In this document: positions 1 to 12,014 of the stretch, in pieces | How the letters are laid out: each line of letters starts with the position of its first letter | Position numbering within the stretch: position 1 is the stretch's first letter | Source: Lutraria lutraria | Lineage: Eukaryota; Mollusca; Bivalvia; Venerida; Mactridae | Assembly: GCA_964023205.1 (NCBI GenBank) | Contig: OZ026848.1 | Location: 33,343,912 to 33,407,911, forward strand | Direction of reading: 5' to 3' | DNA: 64,000 bases | Program-made: the position numbers and the translations under genes | The notes under the pieces: generated by a model | Databases searched by the model: none | What the model saw: the letters and a program-made list of their open reading frames with translations, nothing else | What the model was told of the DNA's origin: nothing

Positions 1-320
1 CAAGTGGCGCTACAATATAATACAAGTGTCCAAGTGTCGGTACAACATAGTACAAGTGTCGCTACAATATAGTACAAGTGTCCAAGTGTCGGTACAACAT
101 AGTACAAGTGTCGCTACAATATAATACAAGTGTCCAAGTGTCGGTACAACATAGTACAAGTGTCGCTACAATATAATACAAGTGTCCAAGTGTCGGTACA
201 ACATAGTACAAGTGTCGCTACAATATAATACAAGTGTCCAAGTGTCGGTACAACATAGTACAAGTGTCGCTACAATATAATACAAATGTCCAAGTGTCGG
301 TACAACATAGTACAAGTGTC
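1..320. repeat. 52-bp minisatellite, about 6 copies, cut by the window start
   Basis: A 52-bp unit is repeated head to tail; the string GCTACAATAT recurs at 9, 61 and 113 and onwards. Each unit is itself two diverged halves of about 26 bp, one with GTCGGTACAACATAG and one with GTCGCTACAATATAA, so the array probably grew by dimerisation followed by amplification. It ends abruptly near 320. Confidence 0.93.
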
Positions 321-863
321 AGGAAATAATTCTTAATATTCAATGTGACATCATACAATAATTCAATATTTATTGACATAAGCTTTCATTTTCGATTCAG
401 TTGGTTTAACGCCATTTTATGTTCACCTAAACAGTCTTTAGACGGAACTGTGTATGCTAACCAGAACTAACTCACCTATACACAAGAAACCAGCAGTTTA
501 GCAATTTGAAAAATTGAAGGAATGTAAGCTAAAAATACCTCCTCGCAACATTTTATAAAGATTCTCGCTTCATGTAATTAAATGGATTTAACGCCATTTT
601 TCAGTTAAACATGTATAGTATAGGCCTTACATGGTGTGATGATCTAAATTCCCATCTAACTTGTATAACATGAATAGAAACCCATTTATACTCAAAATTT
701 AAATCAGCAGTAGTGGTGTCTAATATCCTTTATTCAATGGACACGAACGTAGCAATTTTAAAAGTAAGCAACACTTATATAATGTAAGGGTAGACAATCC
801 ATACTTAACACAAATGAGGAATTTCCACCTAGTTGCCGAAATCGAAAGTAGGATTTAAAGTCA
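321..863. other. Upstream region of the TRIM-like gene with dispersed-repeat fragments
   Basis: No coding exon is visible. Two fragments (about 398-500 and 580-615) carry the string TTTAACGCCATTTT and flanks resembling the dispersed repeat at 60905-61080. The promoter and 5' UTR of the downstream gene should lie in the last few hundred bases, but I see no TATA box or initiator that I can defend. Confidence 0.4.
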
Positions 864-3395
864 ATGAAAATGGCGTTTGGAGGGCGTTCTACGCTAAAAA
901 TGTCGGAAGAAACTTTCGATTTTGTTTGTACATCTTGTGCTCAAGGTAACAAGACAGTGGAAGCTGTGAAATATTGTCTAGAATGTGGTGGATATTGTTG
1001 CCAGTCATGTACGGACATACACAAAATATTTCCGGCTTTGACAGGGCACAATCTTACAGACGTAGGTCAAGACAACCAAGTGACAGGTCAGCCAGCGAAC
1101 TTGACGGAATTTCCTACAGAAAGATGCAGTTTACATAAAAGCAAAGTGATTGATATGTATTGTGAATATCACGATGTTGTGGGATGTTATGTTTGCATTG
1201 CTAAAGATCACAAGTTAGTATCTTTAACATATTTATGTACATAAAAATGGTCAGCATTTAGAACAATGATTACTCAAAACTTATTTTCGGAAACTGAACG
1301 ACAATTTTGTTTTGAATGGGGCGGTTTGATTTTGCCTGCTGTGAATATAACTTCTTTGTACAGAAATAATCTTGTGATCGTCAGTTCCTGTGTTTGTACG
1401 TAGGGCTGAACATGCATAGAGTTATTCAGGTTTCAGATATCTGTTGGGACATATCTGTTGTAAACTATTTACTGATTGTTTCATATATGATATGGAAAAG
1501 TAACAGTTAGTAGACATACTGTTGAGCATCAATTCAATTTACACCAAAGTAGATAGTCAGAGTACATGAGAGTATTTGAAGAAGCAGTTAATTATTGTGC
1601 ACATGTATTCTGTGGAACATAAGACAAATTTATCGCAAGAACAAAGTCCACTTTTTCTCATCAACTGTTGATTTATCTTACAAAGAAAGATACCTATAAC
1701 GATTGCAATATTTGAACCACGATTGTTTGTATCGTTAAAATTACTCCGTTTTGTATATATATATATATATACAGTACAACCTCAGTAGAGCAACACCCTG
1801 TGGGAACTGCAAATATTGACCGTTGTTTAGAGGTTGTTGATCTGCAGAGATTAAATTTATAGTAAATATCAGCAAAGGGAAATTTTGAAGGTGTTGTTAT
1901 AGAGAGGTTGTTGCTCTACAGAGGGCCGCTCTGGAGAGGTTGTACTGTACATGTACTTCAATGACATATATACAGACGTATGAAGCTTGGCTAAATATTG
2001 AAATTTATTTCTGGATATATATTTTTCTCAATCTATATTTTCAGGTCTTGTCAAGACAGTCACATCCACTCAGTATCAGACATGATTGACACACTTTTTA
2101 AATTGTCTGACTGCAAGCAAACTCAAAGTCATCTGAAAGATGTGATGACATCTATGAAAGCAGAATGTAAAATTAAAGATTCTCAGCTTCATGCTTTAAG
2201 CAAAGCCAAGACAGAAACCCTAGAAAAAGTCCAAACATATCACAAAGCATTAGAAGCCATCCTCAGGACCGCTGCTGAGTCTTCAATAAATGAAATTGAA
2301 GCTGCATACAAGGAACTGGAAAGAGAAATTAGACAGAAGAAGCAAATACTGGATAGCGTCTGTGAAGCTTTGACAACATCAGATGAGAAATTGCAGCAGT
2401 CTGAAGGAAATAGGGCCCAGCGTTTTGTTTGTTCGAAAATTGCACAAGTAAAGATGATTCAAGTAGAACGTGAGAGGTATAAAGAATTTCAGTCGTCCAC
2501 CGAAATACAAGTATCATTTCTTCCGAACCAGAAATTGATGGAATCTTTGAAAGCATTGCAAAGTATTGGTCAAGTTGAGAGTAAAGAAAAACAGAAACAT
2601 GATCTCTACACGATCAAAGCAAGTAGAGATATTACTATAAAATTGCCCCAAGACTCCAGACAATGTACAGGGCGTGGATGTTGTCTGACACATGATGGAC
2701 AATTGTTTGTTACAGATATGAATAACAAGAAAGTCAAGTGTGTTGATCTACAGAAGATGTCCGTTGTTGATTATTGCACTCTAAACACCAATCCATATGG
2801 TATATGTTGTGTCGGTAAACACGAACTTGCTGTTGCATGCGACTACAAGATCCAGTTTGTGTCCATTCATAACAAGATGACGCCTACAAGACAAATCAAG
2901 CTCTCCCATGATTGTTATGGTATTGCTTTCAATGATGATAAACTTTATGTTACTGATTTTGGTAAATCACTGTATGTGCATGATGTGACTGGTACCTTAT
3001 TGAAGAGAATTGTAAATGACAATAGCGGGAATAATTTGTTCAGTAGAAATGTAAATGTTACATTCAATGATAGCGGTAACAACATGCTTGTAGGAGACAG
3101 TGACAAGGGACTTGTGTGTTTTGATTGGATAGGGAACTATTCGTCTACCATAAAAGATGCTGAACTGTGCAATGTTCGAGGTGGATGCGTTGATGGCAGA
3201 GGAAACATATTTGTTGTCGCGAGAGGTTCTCACAATGTGGTACAATTTACTGAAGATGGGAGGAAACTTGGTGAGGTCGTGAAGAAAGCAGATGGATTAC
3301 AAGAACCACTGTCAGTGTGTTTTAATCAGAGACTAAATTCTTTGATTGCTATCGTGTTGGACAGTGATGTATTGAAAATGTATGAGCTACAATAA
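864..3395 (+). CDS. TRIM-like protein: two B-boxes, coiled coil, C-terminal beta-propeller; no RING (exons 864-1213 and 2045-3395)
   Basis: Two exons join in frame (donor CACAA|GTTAGT, acceptor TTTTCAG|GTC), giving about 566 aa from the first Met. In-frame Met codons at 870 and 900 are alternative starts; the one at 900 (MSEETFDFVC) places the first zinc-binding Cys right after the start. Residues about 20-65 form a first B-box (CTSC, CLECGGYCC, CTDIH, then GHNL), and about 85-120 a B-box 2 (CSLHK, MYCEYHD, CYVC, DHKSC). A Glu/Lys-rich coiled coil follows to about residue 300. The remainder is an NHL/six-bladed-propeller-like region with repeated 'LFVTD', 'LYVTDFG' and 'GRGNIFV' strands. RING-less B-box proteins of this design are expanded in bivalves. 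With no RING, ubiquitin-ligase activity is not expected from this chain alone; a scaffold or adaptor role is inference. AATAAA overlaps the stop codon (3391-3396). Confidence 0.88.
1770..1949. mobile_element. Non-autonomous DNA element (mariner-type MITE) in the TRIM-like intron
   Basis: A perfect 14-bp terminal inverted repeat (TACAGTACAACCTC at 1770-1783, its complement at 1936-1949) bounds 180 bp with no coding potential. Outermost TA plus CAGT termini match Tc1/mariner MITEs with TA target duplication; that class assignment is inference. A related copy lies at 31950-32122. Confidence 0.7.
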
Positions 3396-3593
3396 ATTGA
3401 GACGTTTTAAGAAAAAATCAGCTAACACTCACAATGAAAATAGTTTAAATACAGCGTACTGCAATCTTTTTAACATTCACGAAAGAATTGAAAGCTTCTT
3501 CTAAATATGCATATATTCCAAGTATTACTGTTAAATGTGAATATATTAGCAATTCATGTAAATGTTATTTGTTGAACTATATAATTATATCAA

Positions 3594-5258
3594 AGTAAGT
3601 AAGTAAAGTATTTATTTAAGTGACATGTGCAATATTACAAAGTGTACATACATAAATATTAGGCCCAGTGGGCCTACAAGTCACTGTCAATTTGATCCAA
3701 GATAATTACATATTTACAATCTAGATTCTAGGTTACTGAAATTATGGTATTATACAACATGTAGTATAGATATTAAAATTTCATACATAGACAAACATTT
3801 TATACTCTTTAATTCCACCTTTACGGTGATATATATTATATATATACAGCTAATTACATATATGCAATCAAAATATATATAATAGTGAGAGAGTGGAAGA
3901 AGAATAAACATTATTATTTACTTACAAATATGAATAAGTACCACTACATGTATAACATGTTTAAAAAGCATACTGGATTACAGGTTAAGACAATTGAAAA
4001 TGATGGGCTTAAATATTGTTAACTATCTGAATATATGGATATATAATATATTGCAGCAACTTACTGAGACAAGATGTTACACAATTCGTATTCCAGGGAG
4101 ATAATTCATACATTTGTAATATAACTAATACTCAACATTTGATGGAACAGCTCGTAGCAAGTATTAAAATATATAAAATATATAGTACCAGAAAGTACGG
4201 CGGCCGAATGCCGCCGTACAATAACTATCAAACAGAATGTGTATACAGCATGGTAATATTAAGCAGGAATATCTATTATACATATAATGCTGTCTCTTCA
4301 TGTATGCTCTCACTAGATATTTGGCGGTCTTTCTCGGATAGTTAGTTAATAGGAATTTACTTTTATCCGTGTCACTCATCAAATTGAAATCACTTAGTAA
4401 TTATTGTTCACAGAAAATATCACGTCGAATAGTAGAATAAAATGTTCATTTAACTAGAAAATGAACCTCAGTCTCGATCTCGCCTGAGTCACAAATAATA
4501 GTCTTTGTTCCGGAATTTCACCCGTGAAACGTCTCGTTTCGACCCTTAATGGTAGAATACCACATCTAAAGTTGGAGAGAAGGGCCGCAGTCGTTCTTTT
4601 CTCGCTAAGTTCAATGTAGTATACTTCTCATGTATAAATTCCTCCTTAAATGTTATGAAATATCGTAGTTTGGAGACTTACGTAACGTTTTCTTTCCACA
4701 GACTATTGTAGAATTGTATAATTGCCATTTTCAGAGACGGTAGACTGACAACTATTTTATTATCGAAATGGTCTTGTAACTATAGTTTTGATAGCATATA
4801 TCCTTCACATCGCTACAACAGTTACGGCACACATCGTAATCCGTATTAAAAATTTAGTTAATATGTTGTCATTCGTGGTTATTAGTCTATTCCACTGTCG
4901 AATTATTGCAGTTCATCGTCTATATTGGACCAGAAGCCACCCAATATCACTCGTAATTGCAAGTACCGGTGCAAGTCGGTGAACCCCAAGAAAGTATCTT
5001 ATTTCTCTATATTGTACATTGTCTGTAGATTGGTATTTCCGGAAACCCCATATACCTGAACCATATTCTAATACAGGAATAACGCACGAATCGTATAGCC
5101 GTTCAAATATTTTTGTACCAAATTCCTTCAGGCGATGTATTTTTGATATACACATTTAATTCCTCCTAGAGCTCTTCCAGCACTCTTTGATAGTAAACAC
5201 GCGTTTGTAGTAAAATCACCATTGTAACAAAAAATTACTCCCAAGTATTTCATGATAT
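3594..5258 (-). mobile_element. 5'-truncated non-LTR retrotransposon (jockey/CR1-like LINE), decayed
   Basis: Read on the minus strand, the frame from 5258 to 4913 encodes the C-terminal part of a LINE reverse transcriptase polyprotein: 'KYLGV', 'LYDSCVIPVLEYGSGIWGF' and 'IRYFLGVHRLAPVLAI'. Further 3', near 4440-4495, a shifted frame reads 'CDSGEIETEVHFL' before a stop, the usual end of such ORFs. The element finishes at a short AAGT-type repeat at 3597-3613, which is a microsatellite tail on the minus strand. Several frameshifts and stops make it inactive. The 5' end stops where the duplicated TRIM-like sequence begins. Confidence 0.75.
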
Positions 5259-5261
5259 TGG

Positions 5262-5790
5262 TCAACAAGTTTTATAACACTGTATGTGTATGATATGACT
5301 GGTATACTTTGTTATAACACTGTATGTGTATGATATGACTGGTACTTTGTTAAAGAAGATTATACATGTATATGTGACAATGACACGGATAACCTCGGTT
5401 CAGTAAGAATAGAAATGTTACATTCAATGACTGTGGTAACAAACTATTTGTTGGAGATAGGGACTTGTGTGTTTTGATGGGATAGAAAATTATTTATCTA
5501 CCATTAATGACCTCGAATTAATTAAGGCATGTGAGAGATGTATTTGTTGATGGTAGAGGTAATATGTTTTAGTTGTTGGGTACAAGTCTCATAATGTGGT
5601 ACAATTTACTGAAGATGGGCCCAGTAACTTTGTGTAGTTGTGAAGACAGAAGATGGTTTATAATACCCACTGTCAGTATGTTGTCATTAGAGACTGAATA
5701 GAATGTTTGTGACCATGTTGAAAAGTGTTGAAAAAATCTGAGCCATTTTCTAAAACAATCAGCTGATAATCACAATGAAGACACGATTTA
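5262..5790 (+). pseudogene. Decayed duplicate of the TRIM-like propeller exon and its 3' flank
   Basis: Nucleotide similarity to 2960-3440 of the intact gene is obvious: 'CACTGTATGTGTATGAT', 'AATGTTACATTCAATGA', 'CATAATGTGGTACAATTTAC' and 'GAAGATGGG' occur in the same order. Similarity continues past the stop into the 3' flank ('AATCAGCTGATAATCACAATGA' against the matching stretch near 3418), so this is a genomic duplication and not a processed copy. Many frameshifts and stops are present. The first about 40 bp are duplicated in tandem (5271-5345). Confidence 0.75.
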
Positions 5791-7104
5791 TTACTTTACA
5801 TTTGGAAATAATTGATGGTCTCTTGTATACGTACGTATGTATTACAAACTCTTCTGTGATCCATCATTTGAAACAACTAGATAAAGAAATACTTCATTTC
5901 TATCAGTGTTGAAGCTGTTGGCTGTTTTTGCATGAAACTTGTTTACTACGTGATACAGGGTCATGGGAACCCGGGAGCTAGCGAATGGGGGAAGCTTAGC
6001 CTCCCTAAATAATTTTTGCTGCAACGTATCCTCCTTTTGTCTGACAAAGAACTGTCTAAAATTACCCCCTCCCCTCAAATTTGAAATTGCTTTCTTCGGG
6101 CATGTGATATATATTAATTCCAATATTTGCACATAGAATGCATTCTGATATTCTTGTCATTACTTATTATCAAACATTAGCTTATTATTATGCTTTTTGC
6201 ATATTTCAAAAATGTAATTTGATTAAATGTCATACAGAATTATTACAATGTATCCAAGGTAATGAAACTATACTTTACAAATATTTTGATTTGTTGTTTA
6301 CACAAGCATCAATAAAGTAGTTCAGCCAGCACAATCACAAGATTTCAACTGCACAACACACTGATGAAAGTGAAGTTATTAAAAATGCAAACTATTCCTA
6401 CCACCTCTCAATTATTCTGCCGATTACATCTCAGTACTTTTGCTTAAAATTGTCTAAATGCAGTATAAATGAAACTTTTGAGAAACCAATTTTAAAGCAC
6501 TGCGAGGGACCATAGAAGACATTTTTCAAAAATATCAAAAGTGCAAAAAATCATTGTCAAAAGTTGAATTACAATCACGTGCTTGTGTATTCATAGATGA
6601 TTGGCATGCAGTCAGCTCATATATTTGTCGTTCTTTTCTCTTCATGTAGCGTGTCCTTATAGAATATGTTCAAGGAATAAACTGGTAAGTAACCATCAAA
6701 TAAGTACATCCAGGGGCAATCCAGTTTCCTAAGATCAAATTGAATGTACGCATATGTAATGTCGAAGTTCATTCTTACTGTATCTACCATGATTAAAAGA
6801 CTTCGCCCTGTTTATGTCTTACGCTACACAATACAAATTAAATGCCTGGTCATCAAGTTTGCCCAGTAAAGCTATCTCAACGCATCATCAATTTTTATAC
6901 CATTGTTTGGTCATGGATATTTTTCTATGAGGCATAGCTAGTACTGGTACACATGTGCGTACGATGAGTATAGGCAGGGATGCTATATTACAAAAGTAAT
7001 ATAGCATCCATGGTATAGGAAACTTGTGACACGATACAACCCTGACAGCTACATGCTATAAGTTCATCCATATTTCAGTATAATTAGAAACACAGGCAGT
7101 GATA
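5791..7104. other. Intergenic DNA, no gene seen; one perfect hairpin
   Basis: Open frames here are short and show no recognisable domain. The only clear structure is the perfect hairpin at 6978-7009. Confidence 0.4.
6978..7009. repeat. Perfect inverted repeat: 14-bp arms, 4-nt AAAA loop
   Basis: GGATGCTATATTAC is followed by AAAA and then its exact complement. This could be the remnant of a foldback element or extrude as a cruciform; function unknown. Confidence 0.85.
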
Positions 7105-10100
7105 ATATAAGTACTCATGGAAACTGAACTTACAAAGACTTGTACTGTGCACAACGATGGACGGAAACTAGTTTAACAATTGCATGACGGATGGATAAAA
7201 CCGTATACGAGGGACGGAAACCAGTTTAACAATTGCATGACGGATGGATAAAGCCGTATACGAGGGACGGAAACTAGTTTAACAATTGCATGACGGATGG
7301 ATAAAGCCGTATACGAGGGACGGAAACTAGTTTAACAATTGCATGACGGATGGATAAAGCCGTATACGAGGGACGGAAACCAGTTTAACAATTGCATGAC
7401 GGATGGATAAAGCCGTATACGAGGGACGGAAACTAGTTTAACAATTGCATGACGGATGGATAAAGCCGTATACGAGGGACGGAAACCAGTTTAACAATTG
7501 CATGACGGATGGATAAAGCCGTATACGAGGGACGGAAACCAGTTTAACAATTACATGACGGATGGATAAAGCCGTATACGAGGGACGGAAACCAGTTTAA
7601 CAATTGCATGACGGATGGATAAAGCCGTATACGAGGGACGGAAACCAGTTTAACAATTGCATGACGGATGGATAAAGCCGTATACGAGGGACGGAAACCA
7701 GTTTAACAATTGCATGACGGATGGATAAAGCCGTATACGAGGGACGGAAACCAGCTTAACAATTGCATGACGGATGGATAAAGCCGTATACGAGGGACGG
7801 AAACCAGCTTAACAATTGCATGACGGATGGATAAAGCCGTATACGAGGGACGGAAACCAGCTTAACAATTGCATGACGGATGGATAAAACCGTATACGAG
7901 GGACGGAAACCAGTTTAACAATTGCATGACGGATGGATAAAACCGTATACGAGGGACGGAAACCAGTTTAACAATTGCATGACGGATGGATAAAACCGTA
8001 TACGAGGGACGGAAACTAGTTTAACAATTGCATGACGGATGGATAAAGCCGTATACGAGGGACGGAAACTAGTTTAACAATTGCATGACGGATGGATAAA
8101 ACCGTATACGAGGGACGGAAACTAGTTTAACAATTGCATGACGGATGGATAAAACCGTATACGAGGGACGGAAACTAGTTTAACAATTGCATGACGGATG
8201 GATAAAACCGTATACGAGGGACGGAAACTAGTTTAACAATTGCATGACGGATGGATAAAGCCGTATACGAGGGACGGAAACCAGCTTAACAATTGCATGA
8301 CGGATGGATAAAGCCGTATACGAGGGACGGAAACCAGTTTAACAATTGCATGACGGATGGATAAAGCCGTATACGAGGGACGGAAACTAGTTTAACAATT
8401 GCATGACGGATGGATAAAGCCGTATACGAGGGACGGAAACTAGTTTAACAATTGCATGACGGATGGATAAAGCCGTATACGAGGGACGGAAACCAGTTTA
8501 ACAATTGCATGACGGATGGATAAAGCCGTATACGAGGGACGGAAACCAGTTTAACAATTGCATGACGGATGGATAAAGCCGTATACGAGGGACGGAAACC
8601 AGTTTAACAATTGCATGACGGATGGATAAAGCCGTATACGAGGGACGGAAACTAGTTTAACAATTGCATGACGGATGGATAAAGCCGTATACGAGGGACG
8701 GAAACCAGTTTAACAATTGCATGACGGATGGATAAAGCCGTATACGAGGGACGGAAACCAGTTTAACAATTGCATGACGGATGGATAAAGCCGTATACGA
8801 GGGACGGAAACTAGTTTAACAATTCCATGACGGATGGATAAAGCCGTATACGAGGGACGGAAACCAGTTTAACAATTGCATGACGGATGGATAAAGCCGT
8901 ATACGAGGGACGGAAACCAGTTTAACAATTGCATGACGGATGGATAAAGCCGTATACGAGGGACGGAAACCAGTTTAACAATTGCATGACGGATGGATAA
9001 AGCCGTATACGAGGGACGGAAACCAGTTTAACAATTGCATGACGGATGGATAAAGCCGTATACGAGGGACGGAAACCAGTTTAACAATTACATGACGGAT
9101 GGATAAAGCCGTATACGAGGGACGAAAACCAGTTTAACAATTGCATGACGGATGGATAAAGCCGTATACGAGGGACGGAAACCAGTTTAACAATTGCATG
9201 ACGGATGGATAAAGCCGTATACGAGGGACGGAAACCAGTTTAACAATTGCATGACGGATGGATAAAGCCGTATACGAGGGACGGAAACCAGTTTAACAAT
9301 TGCATGACGGATGGATAAAGCCGTATACGAGGGACGGAAACCAGTTTAACAATTGCATGACGGATGGATAAAGCCGTATACGAGGGACGGAAACCAGTTT
9401 AACAATTGCATGACGGATGGATAAAGCTGTATACGAGGGACGGAAACCAGTTTAACAATTGCATGACGGATGGATAAAGCCGTATACGAGGGACGGAAAC
9501 CAGTTTAACAATTGCATGACGGATGGATAAAGCCGTATACGAGGGACGGAAACCAGTTTAACAATTACATGACGGATGGATAAAGCCGTATACGAGGGAC
9601 GGAAACCAGCTTAACAATTGCATGACGGATGGATAAAGCCGTATACGAGGGACGGAAACCAGCTTAACAATTGCATGACGGATGGATAAAGCCGTATACG
9701 AGGGACGGAAACCAGTTTAACAATTGCATGACGGATGGATAAAGCCGTATACGAGGGACGGAAACCAGTTTAACAATTGCATGACGGATGGATAAAGCCG
9801 TATACGAGGGACGGAAACCAGTTTAACAATTGCATGACGGATGGATAAAGCCGTATACGAGGGACGGAAACCAGTTTAACAATTGCATGACGGATGGATA
9901 AAGCCGTATACGAGGGACGGAAACTAGTTTAACAATTGCATGACGGATGGATAAAGCCGTATACGAGGGACGGAAACTAGTTTAACAATTGCATGACGGA
10001 TGGATAAAGCCGTATACGAGGGACGGAAACCAGTTTAACAATTGCATGACGGATGGATAAAGCCGTATACGAGGGACGGAAACCAGTTTAACAATTGCAT

Positions 10101-10580
10101 GACGGATGGATAAAGCCGTATACGAGGGACGGAAACTAGTTTAACAATTGCATGACGGATGGATAAAGCCGTATACGAGGGACGGAAACTAGTTTAACAA
10201 TTGCATGACGGATGGATAAAGCCGTATACGAGGGACGGAAACTAGTTTAACAATTGCATGACGGATGGATTAAACCGTATACGAGGGACGGAAACCAGTT
10301 TAACAATTGCATGACGGATGGATAAAGCCGTATACGAGGGACGGAAACCAGTTTAACAATTGCATGACGGATGGATAAAGCCGTATACGAGGAACGGAAA
10401 CCAGTTTAACAATTGCATGACGGATGGATAAAGCCGTATACGAGGGACGGAAACTAGTTTAACAATTGCATGACGGATGGATAAAACCGTAGTACTTTGC
10501 ATGGTCTGCGCCAAATTTATGGAAATTCGTGGAAACTTGCTGAACTATCGTCCACTTTCCAAAAAAGTGTTTTGCTCACA
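7105..10580. mobile_element. Dispersed element carrying the expanded 53-bp satellite
   Basis: Both flanks of the array match the region 61236-61420, which has no array. The left flank shares 'GTACTCA..GAAACT.AACTTACA.AGACTTG.ACTGT' and the right flank shares 'GTAG.ACTTTG' and 'TGCTGAACTATCGTC' followed by 'TTTCCAAAAA'. The satellite therefore lies inside a dispersed element. Exact ends and transposon class are not determined. Confidence 0.6.
7161..10490. repeat. 53-bp satellite array, about 63 copies
   Basis: The period is 53 bp (ACGGAAAC at 7161, 7214, 7267 and so on). Each unit holds GGACGGAAACYAGTTTAAC, CAATTGCATGACGGATGG and the palindrome CGTATACG. Copies are nearly identical; recurring variants are CTAGTT/CCAGTT, CAGCTTAAC and AAACCG/AAGCCG, and some cluster (AAACCG units mostly at 7880-8210), which points to block amplification. 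There are no unique spacers, so this is not a CRISPR-like structure. Confidence 0.97.
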
Positions 10581-10802
10581 TAGCATGACATAAGACGGTT
10601 TTTGAGATCAATGTTTGTGAAATTATAAGCCGGATCTATACAATACATATATATAATATAGGTCTTTGGTGAAACTGAACCCAGTTTAAATAAATTGGAC
10701 AAGAAAACTCACATAGATCTAACTGCCATTTTTATCATTATATGAATTTTGAATGATTTGTAATGAAATATTTTATCCCCATTTTATCGGAGTCTATATA
10801 AG

Positions 10803-10860
10803 CAAGGACTTATATACATATATATGATATATATGTACAATGTATGTATATAAGTCCTTG
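10803..10860. repeat. Hairpin with perfect 18-bp arms
   Basis: CAAGGACTTATATACATA at 10803-10820 and its exact complement at 10843-10860 flank a 22-nt AT-rich loop. The size resembles a small foldback element or a short RNA hairpin; the TA-rich arms make a miRNA unlikely. Confidence 0.85.
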
Positions 10861-11244
10861 ATATAAGTTATAGTCCCTGATTTAATCATATAATTATATA
10901 TAAGTATCTATATATGTTATGTTTTGTTATTATTTACAACGCATGAATCTCCTCAGTTGTTGTAAAATGTACTATTTCGTAAACTTGGCAATGCCTTATC
11001 CCTGCAAATAAGGCGCATGTTTTATACTCGGTAGTACAAGCTCGTATGAGCTTATGTTTATGTTACTTATCTTATCTTTTTAAAAAGGCATGTGTTAGTT
11101 GCTCTATTTAAGTCTAATGTATATTGTGATTAACAGCTTAATTAATCTAGTATAGATCTACTTTGGTAAGGGAAGTAACCATTTTATAAAAAAAATGAAA
11201 ATGATTTTAATGTTTCCCTCCCTTGGTAGATTCTATACTGTGTT

Positions 11245-11396
11245 TAAACTGGTACCCGTTGACTTGTGTGTACAAAGCCTTTGGTGCACTGCATCATGGA
11301 ACGGGAACCAGTTTATACTGTGTTTTATTTTTAAACTGGTTCTCGTTGAACTCTGGCTGAAAATTGACACTGCTATTTGAAACGAGAACCAGTTTA
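11245..11396. repeat. Two inverted pairs of the AACGGGAACCAGTTTA motif
   Basis: Pair one (11245-11260 and 11300-11315) has one mismatch; pair two (11332-11347 and 11381-11396) is a perfect 16-bp inverted repeat. The motif is close to GGACGGAAACCAGTTTA of the 53-bp satellite and to GGAACGGGAACTAGTTTA near 61281. Confidence 0.7.
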
Positions 11397-12014
11397 GTTT
11401 ATTTTTCAAGGGAGGCTACTCTCTAGCAAATTAATGGTAATCTATTTATAGTAACTGGCGAGCGGCGGTTTTGCAACTTCTCTGTTGCGAAATATTCTTT
11501 AATGCAACGATCTTATTTACGAGTTTACCTCGAGAACAGCTTAGGATAGAGTGTGTTTAGCGTCGTTAGTCCTCATTTTTTTTCAAAGATCAGGGGTAAG
11601 AGTTTTCCTTGTTTATTTCTCTAATCGATCGACTACAGTTCTGTAGATTTTGTTGACACCGATTCGTTGAGGAAGTCGGTCAAGCGTGGAACTTTACTTG
11701 ATTCGAAAAAATGAATTAATGCGAGTTCATGAAATAAATTAGTGATATAGGATGCATTTTTTCAGTTAATTTAAGCCCGTACGTAGGAAATTCTGTCATA
11801 CATTGGGATGGGGGGGGGGGGGGGGGCTAATCTGACAACCGGGGCGGGGAGGGAAGTTAAAATATTATGTTCCCTTTTAATAGACAATACCAGCCAAAAT
11901 TATTAAGGGCTATACTACTCCCTAGTTCCTTGGTTCATATGCGTCTCTGTATTACACTTGTTCATAGTTTTGATTGCTGACATTGTTTTTTTCATAGCTT
12001 CAGAAAATTTCAGG

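Larger units (their letters stand above)
10581..12014. other. Intergenic DNA with inverted repeats and a G-run, no gene seen
   Basis: Contains the hairpin at 10803-10860, two inverted pairs of a satellite-related motif (11245-11396) and a long G homopolymer around 11810-11826. No open frame with a recognisable domain was found. Confidence 0.4.

Noticed and set aside
5842..6132. 96-codon minus-strand open frame
   Set aside because: No domain or splice signals recognised; composition like the surrounding non-coding DNA.
7161..10490. Possible CRISPR-like array
   Set aside because: Repeats are contiguous with no unique spacers, in animal DNA; it is a satellite.
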